From Medakamo hakoo (lineage: Eukaryota; Chlorophyta; Trebouxiophyceae; Coccomyxaceae): a DNA stretch of 64,000 bases. The stretch lies in assembly GCA_026636295.1 (NCBI GenBank), contig CP089459.1:620001-684000 (forward strand). The letters run 5' to 3'. Below are positions 57,979 through 64,000 of this stretch, piece by piece. The translations under genes were made by a program, and so were the position numbers. The stretch's first letter is position 1. Each line of letters opens with the position of its first letter. The notes below the pieces were generated by a model. It searched no databases and was not told where the DNA came from. It saw nothing but the letters and a program-made list of their open reading frames with translations.

Positions 57979-59304
57979 TCACTCACGCGTCACCGGAGGC
58001 AGGTGCGGCCCCCACTCGACTCGCTGGCTCACAAAACTGATTTCCTCCCGCACCGCCGCGCCCGGAGCCGTGGGCAGGGCCAGCTCCACCACGGGCGGCG
58101 GCGTGCCCGGGTCGGCCGCGGGCGACAGGCCCAGGCGCAGCGTGAGGGCCAGGCGGCCGGCCCCCCCACCGGCGGCCAGGCCCACGGGCAGGCGCGCCGT
58201 CCAGGGCGGTGCCGCCAGGTCGACGTCCGGCTCGGCCGACGTGCGCGGCGGCGCGCCCTCGTTGTCGCCCACCCACACCTCCAGCCGCGCCACCATGGCG
58301 GAGACCGGCCAGGCACGCCCCTCCCCGCACGGCGACGCCAGCCGCACGGTGAGCGTGGCCCTGGTGGTGGTCGCGGCCGCGCGCCCACGGCCGCGCTTCC
58401 CGCCGCTCCCCGACGACAGTTCCGCCACAGCGACCACGGTGTCCGTCCGCACGTACGGCGGCAGGCTCGCCGGCACGCCCGGGCAGCGCGCCTGGACCAG
58501 GCGGGCCATGACCGCCCGCATGACGGCGTCGCACCGCCCACGGATGATGAGGGACGCCACCCCGTCCTTGGGCGTGGCCTGCAGGTTGACGATGGCCAGG
58601 TCGCCCCCCGCCGCGACCGTGCGGAGCGGCAGGTCGCACGCCGGCACGATCTGCAGGCTCGTCCCGAGCGCGAGGGCGAGCAGCGCGCCGTCCGCGGCGG
58701 CTTCCGTGGCTGCCAGGTCGGCCTCGGGCAGCGCCTGGTCCCAGTCCAGCACGCCGTCGCGCAGCCGCCCCGTCCCGCACGCGCCGCACCGGCGGGGCGT
58801 CGGCTTCCGCCCGACCGACCCGACCTCAAAGGGCCGCACCCACACCCGCCCACAGGCCGGGCGGGCGCAGGACTCGACAAACACGTTGCCGTGCAGCTCG
58901 GCCAGGGCGCCTGGCGGGTGGCCCGCCCGCAAGTGGAGGCCGTCCACGTTTTGGGAGGCGGTGTGGGAGATGAGGCCCGCCCGTGCCAGGGCCGCGAGCG
59001 CGGCGTGCGCGTACGTCGGGCGCACGGTGGAAAATGACGCGCCGTGTGCGAGGGCGGGTGGCGGGCGGCCGTCCCGCTGGCGGGTCCACACGCCGTCGGG
59101 CCCGCGGAAGTCGGGCACGCCCGCGGCGGTGGAGAGGCCGGCGCCGGTGAAGACGACGGCGCGGCCGCCCGCGGACGCTAACAGGTCGCCAAGCTGGGCG
59201 CCAGCGGCCAGGACGGAGGCGGGGGCGTCCTCCCGCTCGGGCGCGCCGAGCTGGCCGCCCAAGTCTTCGCGGTAGGTCAGCGCTTCGGCATAGGCCAGGG
59301 ACAT
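57979..59304 (-). CDS. SRT1: SIRT6/SRT1-class sirtuin deacylase
   Basis: A single exon of 441 codons from ATG 59304 (MSLAYAEALTYREDLG), the start shared by SIRT6-type proteins. NAD-binding motifs: VVFTGAGLSTAAGVPDFRG, TASQNVDGLHLRAG, catalytic His in ELHGNVFVE, zinc cysteines in ESCARPACGRVW and RRCGACGTGRLRD, then ALALGTSLQIVPACDLPL and LAIVNLQATPKD. A C-terminal extension of about 200 residues has no recognised domain. SIRT6-class enzymes remove acyl groups from histone H3 and act in chromatin, DNA repair and metabolism. All catalytic residues are present. It shares a 183-bp divergent region with RPL27. Confidence 0.92.
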   Translation of the reverse strand: MSLAYAEALTYREDLGGQLGAPEREDAPASVLAAGAQLGDLLASAGGRAVVFTGAGLSTAAGVPDFRGPDGVWTRQRDGRPPPALAHGASFSTVRPTYAHAALAALARAGLISHTASQNVDGLHLRAGHPPGALAELHGNVFVESCARPACGRVWVRPFEVGSVGRKPTPRRCGACGTGRLRDGVLDWDQALPEADLAATEAAADGALLALALGTSLQIVPACDLPLRTVAAGGDLAIVNLQATPKDGVASLIIRGRCDAVMRAVMARLVQARCPGVPASLPPYVRTDTVVAVAELSSGSGGKRGRGRAAATTTRATLTVRLASPCGEGRAWPVSAMVARLEVWVGDNEGAPPRTSAEPDVDLAAPPWTARLPVGLAAGGGAGRLALTLRLGLSPAADPGTPPPVVELALPTAPGAAVREEISFVSQRVEWGPHLPPVTRE

Positions 59305-59487
59305 GTTGTGGGCGGCCGCGTTTTTTTATGGCACGCCCTGGGGAGCGGGACGGCGGCCGCGGAGCCAATGCTCCTCCTGCTCTCTCTCCCAGTCTCTCGT
59401 CTGAGAGAGAGAGAGAGAGCGACTCGGAGCGACCCCCGCTCCGAGTTTTCACTCCTCCTTTCCGCTTTCCGAAGCCCTTGCAGCGCC

Positions 59488-60661
59488 ATGGTCAAATTCC
59501 TCAAGGTTCGTGCATCTGACGAGTTGCTTCAGGCTTTCGATTAGCCCGTCTACGCAGCGGAAGGCGGTGGAAGGCGCCTCCGCGGCCGCCGCGCGCGGAG
59601 GAAAGGAGAGCAGCAGTGGAGGCGGCGGCGGCGGCGGCGGGCGCGAGTGGCAGCCGCTGCCCGCACGCCCCTCTCCTCCCTACGCCCTCTCCTGCCTGTC
59701 GCAGACAACTGCCCAGGCCTGCTGCCGCCCATCGCCCCTGCGGTGGACGCTGGCCGTACCCGCCAAAGCGCGCTGCGTCGGCGCTTCGCCCACGTCGATG
59801 GGCCTGCCGCCGCGCGCGCCGCCGGGCCCGCAGCTCGCACCGCGCGCCAGGCCCAGCCGGCGCCACAGCTGCCTTTGGATTCCGGCGCAGGCCATTGCGC
59901 GTGGTCTGAAGCTCCGGTCTGCGGGTCGGAACGCCCCAGCCAGACCTCCGTGCGCCGAGCTGGCCGCCCGCAAACTCTGCCCGGTCGCCCCTGCTCCGAT
60001 CGCTCTCCCGGCCGACGGCGCCTGCCTCACCAAAACACACACTCCCCCACCACCACACAACAGGAGAAGCGGGTGGTCATCCTGCTGACCGGCCGCCACG
60101 CCGGCAAGAAGGCCGTCATCGTCAAGGCGATGGACGACGGGTCCGGCTCCCGCCCCTACGGCCACGCCCTGGTCGTCGGCCTGGACAAGGCGCCGCGCAA
60201 GATCAAGCGCAAGGACTCCGAGGCGAAGCAGGCCAAGGCGGCCAAGCTGCGCACGTTCATCAAGGTCGTCAACTACCAGGTGAGGCGGCGCGAGGGTGGG
60301 GAGCGACGAGGGGCGGAGGGGCGGAGGACCCGGGATGGGCGCGATGGCCGTCGGGGCCGTCGCGCCCCTCCCCCACCCCCCGACCTCCCATCTTTTTCCG
60401 CCCACTCCGGGCGCCCTTCACACGCACGGGCCGCCGCCGTCCTCACGCGTGCGTTCCCCCTCCCAACCAACACCACACACACCACAGCACCTGATGCCGA
60501 CGCGCTACACCCTGGACATCGACCTCAAGGCCGCCGTCCCGGCCGACGCGGTCGGCAACGCGGCCAAGCTGAAAGCCGCGCGCGGCGAGGCCAAGGAGGC
60601 GTTCGAGGCCAAGCTGAAGACCGGGACGAGCGCCTGGTTCTTCAAGAAACTGCGCTTCTGA
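59488..60661 (+). CDS. RPL27: 60S ribosomal protein eL27
   Basis: Three exons: 59488-59505, 60064-60279 and 60488-60661, giving 135 residues, the standard eL27 length. Exon 1 encodes only MVKFLK and is followed by a 558-bp intron. The rest shows the KOW region (VVILLTGRHAGKKAVIVKAM), RPYGHALVVGLDKAPRKI, the invariant HLMPTRYTLDIDL and the end WFFKKLRF. Human eL27 begins MVKFLKPGKVV, so the tiny exon is well supported. It converges on RPL31, about 295 bp between stop codons, with UGUAA signals on both strands in the spacer. Confidence 0.96.
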
Positions 60662-60763
60662 AGAGGGGTGCGCCACTGCGTGCGTGCGTGCGTGCGCGCG
60701 CGTCGGCGGGCGTCGGCGGGCGTCGGCGGAGAGTTTGTTTTTTCAGTCGGGGTTGCGGTGGTG

Positions 60764-60768
60764 TGTAA
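60764..60768 (+). terminator. UGUAA poly(A) signal for RPL27
   Basis: TGTAA about 103 nt past the RPL27 stop, after a GCGT/GTCGGCGG-rich stretch. Confidence 0.5.
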
Positions 60769-60883
60769 GGGGTGGTGAGCCGAGGCTTTTTCTGAATCCA
60801 TATCAGCCGCCCCCTGTGGCGCGCACCGCACCACTCGCATCTCAAAACAGCCCGTGCCGGGGTGATTCCTGCCCCACAAAGCT

Positions 60884-60888
60884 TTACA
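60884..60888 (-). terminator. UGUAA poly(A) signal for RPL31
   Basis: TTACA on the plus strand reads TGTAA on the minus strand about 70 nt past the RPL31 stop. Confidence 0.5.
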
Positions 60889-60955
60889 CGCACCGCGCCC
60901 GCCCCCAAACAGAAAAACAAGGCCCCCCTCCCCGCCCAGTTCCACCCACCCCACC

Positions 60956-61345
60956 TCACTGCTCGTCCACAACCACCGTCTGCTTGCCCTTGGCGTCCGA
61001 CCAGTTGTCGGGCACCGTCACAAACGCGTACAGCGGTTCCTTGGCGTCCTCGTCATCGTTGCGGCGGCGGGAGATGACGACCCGGATCTTGGTCGGGACG
61101 GCCTTGATGCCCTTGGACCAGACGGCCTTGTTGAGCGCGGTGTCGATGCGCACGTCCTTCGTCTTCATCATCTTGGTCGCGAACTTGCGGATCTCCGCCA
61201 CGGCGCGGGGCGCCCGCTTCTTGAAGGTGATGCCGTGCAGGCGGCGGTGCAGGTTGATGGTGTACTCGCGCGTCACGACCTCCTTGCCCTTGACGCGGCG
61301 CGGCGCGGCCTTCTTGGCCGGGGCGGCGACGGCGGTGTCGGCCAT
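60956..61345 (-). CDS. RPL31: 60S ribosomal protein eL31
   Basis: A single coding exon of 129 codons from ATG 61345 ([17 protein letters not shown]). The eL31 blocks are clear: [76 protein letters not shown] and the end [11 protein letters not shown]. It is the only ribosomal protein gene here without a coding intron; an AG-ended pyrimidine-poor stretch just before the ATG could be the end of a 5' UTR intron. It diverges from PGRL1 across about 800 bp. Confidence 0.96.
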   Translation of the reverse strand: MADTAVAAPAKKAAPRRVKGKEVVTREYTINLHRRLHGITFKKRAPRAVAEIRKFATKMMKTKDVRIDTALNKAVWSKGIKAVPTKIRVVISRRRNDDEDAKEPLYAFVTVPDNWSDAKGKQTVVVDEQ

Positions 61346-62143
61346 GGTTTGGGCTGGGTCTGAAGCGTTCCTACGGGGTTCAAGACGCAACTGCGTGCGT
61401 TTGGTCTGTGTGTGTGTGTGCGGGTGGGTGGGTGGATGGCGGCGAGCGTGAGACCGTGTCGATGGAGGAGAGCACAGGGCCAGGTCGGGGCGGGGGACAA
61501 CCGATCTCTCGCCCTGCCGGCGGCGCGCGGGCTTTGTTTTTCGGTGCGGCGCGGCCCATCGGCGCGCCGGCGTCGCCCGTCCTTCCGTGAGGGCTGTAGT
61601 CCTCGTCGATGCGAGCTGCCGCACGCGGGCGGGCAGCCGCGAGGAGCGGGAGCGAGGCTGAGGGAGGGCGGCGAAGGCGAGGCGCGGCGGCCGCCGTCGA
61701 TCGACAGGGTGCGAACGCGCCGCGGGGCTCTCCGTCGGCCGCTCGCCCTCCACCAACTCCGCTTGCTAGCCGTAGTGCCACATGTGCGCAACAAGCCAAC
61801 AAGGGACAGGGCGCGAGAATGGACGACGGTGACGGGGAGAGGCGGGCGAACGCGAGGACGGCCGCGCCGCGGCACACCTGCACCGTGCGCTTCCCTCGCC
61901 CGCGAGTGCGCTGTCTCCGCGTCCACGCCTGGCCGCCTCCCGCGTAGGGGAGAGCGGGAGTGGGAGGGCTCGGCACTCGGGGGCAGCAAGCGTCCAGCAG
62001 GCGCGCCCACCTCGGGAAATTTGTCCTCACCTTTTTTTTTCTGCTGTGGTCGCCTCCCCCCCTCCGCACTTCCGTTTTTTTCGTCGAGCGCCGGACAAAA
62101 AAAGCTCGCGCAGTCCTCGCACGCCCACCGCACAGAAGCAGCC
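61346..62143. other. Divergent promoter region between RPL31 and PGRL1
   Basis: About 800 bp, the second-longest gene-free intergenic stretch. Open frames cross it on both strands, but none has protein-like composition or splice support. It probably holds both promoters and 5' leaders. Confidence 0.55.
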
Positions 62144-63549
62144 ATGCGGACGTCCGCCACCGCATCCGTCCGGCCGCCTCTTCGCCCGGCCTGCGCGGCC
62201 TGCCGCCCCCGCCGCGCTGCTCTGTTCCGCGTCTCGGCCGCGCCGTCTGGCCAAGCCGAAAAAGCGCCCGACGCCGCCGCCGTGGACGACTGCGACGACA
62301 ACATCAACGCGTTCTGCTCCATCGACTCCCAGGTGTGTTGTGTGCGTGCGTGCGTGCGTGTGGGATGGGTGGGAGGTTGCGCGGACGGACGTGGAATGCG
62401 CGGGCGGGGGGCGCGCCGACCCCGACGCTATCCACTCTCGCTGCGCCGCGCTGTCCCTCCATGACGACGCGCGCACGCGTCTCGCCCGCTTTCTTCGGGC
62501 GTGCGCAGCTGGGTCCAACAGGCGCGAGCACTGCAGAACGCGCGGGCCGTGAGCCGACGGGCCCGGCCGGCACGTCGCGGGCGTGCGCATTGCGCTCGGC
62601 GCGTTGGTGGCGCGCACGCCCCTTCTTTTCTCTCGTCTCACGCCCGGCACACCCTTCCCCCCACCCCTTCCCCGCGCCTCACAGGGCAAGCGCCCGGTCT
62701 CCAAGAAGACTCTGGGCGAGAAGGAGCAGGAATTCATCGAGGCGCTGCGGGTGAGTTTTTTTGGGGAGAGGGGAGGACGCGGCCCACGCGACCTCCGGCC
62801 CCCCGGGCCCTCCCTCACGTCTTGGCTCACCACTGTCCGCGCGCCCCATCCCCACCCCCCACCCGCCACAGGCCTTCTACTACGACGGCAAGCCCACCCT
62901 GTCCAACGAGGAGTTTGAGCTCCTAAAAGAAGAACTGACGTGGGAGGGGTCCAAGGTCGCGGTGCTGTCGCCGGACGAGCTGCGCTTCCTGGAAGCGTCG
63001 CTCGCGTTCACCGCGGGCAAGCCCGTCATGTCGGACGCCGACTACGACGCCCTGAAGATCCGGCTGCGGGCGTCCGACTCGTTCGTCACGCAGCAGGGCC
63101 CCCGGTGCTCGCTGCGGTCCAAGCGCGTCTTCGCCAACGCCCGGCCCGACTACCTGAAGATGACGGCGCTCAACCTGCCGGCCGCCGTCCTGACGCTGGC
63201 CGGCCTGTTTGCCTTTGACGACCTGACGGGCTTTGAGATCACCAAGCTGGTGGAGCTGCCGGAACCGTTTGGCATCCTGGTTGTCTGGGGCTTTGTCCTG
63301 CCGCTCGTCTACGTCGTCGCGTCCGGCATCACCTCCGCCGTCATCCGCGACCCGCTCATCTTGAAAGCGCCGTGCCCCAACTGCGGCGCGTCCACGCAGT
63401 CTTTCTTCGGCACGATTCTGACGGTGGCGGGCAACTCCACGGACGCGGAAGTGCCGTGCGGCAACTGTGGCGCCCGCCTCAAGTTTGACCGGGCGGCGCG
63501 GGAGGTGACGCTGCTGGAAGCGCCGCCGGCGAAACCGGGGGCGTCATAG
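62144..63549 (+). CDS. PGRL1: PGRL1, PGR5-like protein of cyclic electron flow
   Basis: Three exons: 62144-62332, 62685-62750 and 62872-63549, giving 310 residues. A transit-like N-terminus (MRTSATASVRPPLRPA) is followed by DNINAFCSIDSQGKRPVSKK, FYYDGKPTLSNEEFELLKEE, LTWEGSKVAVLSPDELRFLE and GPRCSLRSKRVF. Two thylakoid-membrane helices flank DDLTGFEITKLVELPEPFGI. The C-terminal cysteine pairs are in APCPNCGASTQSFFGTIL and VPCGNCGARLKFD. PGRL1 with PGR5 passes electrons from ferredoxin to plastoquinone in photosystem I cyclic flow, under thioredoxin control through such cysteines. Length and all blocks match plant PGRL1. Confidence 0.96.
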
Positions 63550-63931
63550 GCAGGACTTTCTTTCGTTGTGGGGGTATGTGTGTGCGCGTGTATGGACGAG
63601 GGGAGAGCGGGGGAGCGCGGGACTTTGTTTTTTTTTCGGAGCGGTTCTGAGGGGGGATGAGAAGGGAGTGTGTGTGTTCAGATCGGCTGGGTGTGGGCGC
63701 AGGGCGAGGGTCCGCCATGCGCGCGTGTTTTGTGTGAGAAAAAAAACGCACGGAGGAGGCCTTTCTTTGTTCCGTGTCCAGGCGGCGCGGTGTGTGTGTT
63801 CCCCCTCTCCCGCCGCAAGCCACGCTCTCCCCGCACGTTTAACCGCACTGGCCGGGCGAGTGTGCACGGCGTGGAGCCCTTGCACTCTAAGACACACACA
63901 CACACAACAACCCCCCCCCCCCCCTCGCGAA
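63550..63931. other. Convergent spacer rich in simple repeats
   Basis: About 380 bp between PGRL1 and the edge gene. It contains several T runs, a TGTGTGTG stretch near 63670, an AC repeat at about 63890-63905 and a run of about 14 C at 63911-63924. No gene was seen. Confidence 0.6.
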
Positions 63932-64000
63932 TCAAGCCACCCCAGGCGGCGCCCACAGCTTCACCGTGCGGTCGTACCCGGCCGTCGCGAGGAGCAGCGC
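63932..64000 (-). CDS. C-terminal end of a WD40-repeat protein, cut by window edge
   Basis: The last 22 codons and stop of a minus-strand gene that continues beyond the window. They read LLLATAGYDRTVKLWAPP and end GVA before a TGA. The GYDRTVKLW string is the close of a WD40 blade, so this is the final blade of a propeller ending almost at the C-terminus. The specific protein cannot be named from this fragment. Confidence 0.65.
   Translation of the reverse strand, partial: ALLLATAGYDRTVKLWAPPGVA

Overview
This is a GC-rich (estimated near 70%), gene-dense nuclear segment of a green alga. Plastid and green-lineage genes include PGRL1, a PAA1/HMA6-type copper ATPase, a Ycf45/SPD1-type ATPase, plastid ribosomal uL18, a DUF3067 protein, plastid-type HflX, plant-type TWINKLE, a single-AP2 factor and a TSL-kinase-interacting-protein/Cramped-like protein. 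Eukaryotic genes include ubiquitin-L40, RPL27, RPL31, RAD51, INTS9, CPSF73, DPH7 and SIRT6. Short spliceosomal introns (mostly GTGAG or GTGCG donors, AG acceptors), strong G/C third positions and UGUAA poly(A) signals fit a chlorophyte. The genus cannot be read from this window.

Layout. 1-16 kb: an REX1-type exonuclease end (+), TWINKLE (-), plastid uL18 (+), an AAMP/Sqt1-like WD protein (+), a large Ala/Gln/His-rich coiled-coil protein (-), and a Puf6-like protein (-) with one apparent frameshift. 16-32 kb: a COG0523/ZNG1-like GTPase fused to a WW domain (+), ubiquitin-L40 (+), SPD1-like ATPase (-), an orphan membrane glycoprotein (+), GPC1 acyltransferase (-), RAD51 (+), MetAP2 (-), and an EMB8/ABHD-type hydrolase (-). 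31-45 kb: HflX (+), DPH7 (-), AP2 factor (+), INTS9 (-), O-methyltransferase (+), and copper ATPase (-). 45-64 kb: two orphan proteins (-), mS38 (+), a TKI1/Cramped-like protein (+), DUF3067 (-), an EamA transporter (+), CPSF73 (-), SIRT6-like (-), RPL27 (+), RPL31 (-), PGRL1 (+), and the last codons of a WD-repeat protein (-).

The genes are unrelated housekeeping and organelle functions rather than a cluster. Strands alternate, and many genes form divergent pairs with only 110-330 bp between start codons, so shared promoters are likely. TWINKLE with plastid uL18 is one such pair. No transposon, retroelement, CRISPR array, tRNA or rRNA was recognised. Exon borders were set by hand from splice motifs and reading-frame continuity, and may be off by a base or two. 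All residue numbers follow from those models.

The most notable items are the GTPase-WW fusion, a perfect 17-bp hairpin and repeated paired TGCGGAGA arms in TWINKLE introns, very small first coding exons in many genes, A-rich tracts where a polypyrimidine tract is expected, and several orphan proteins.
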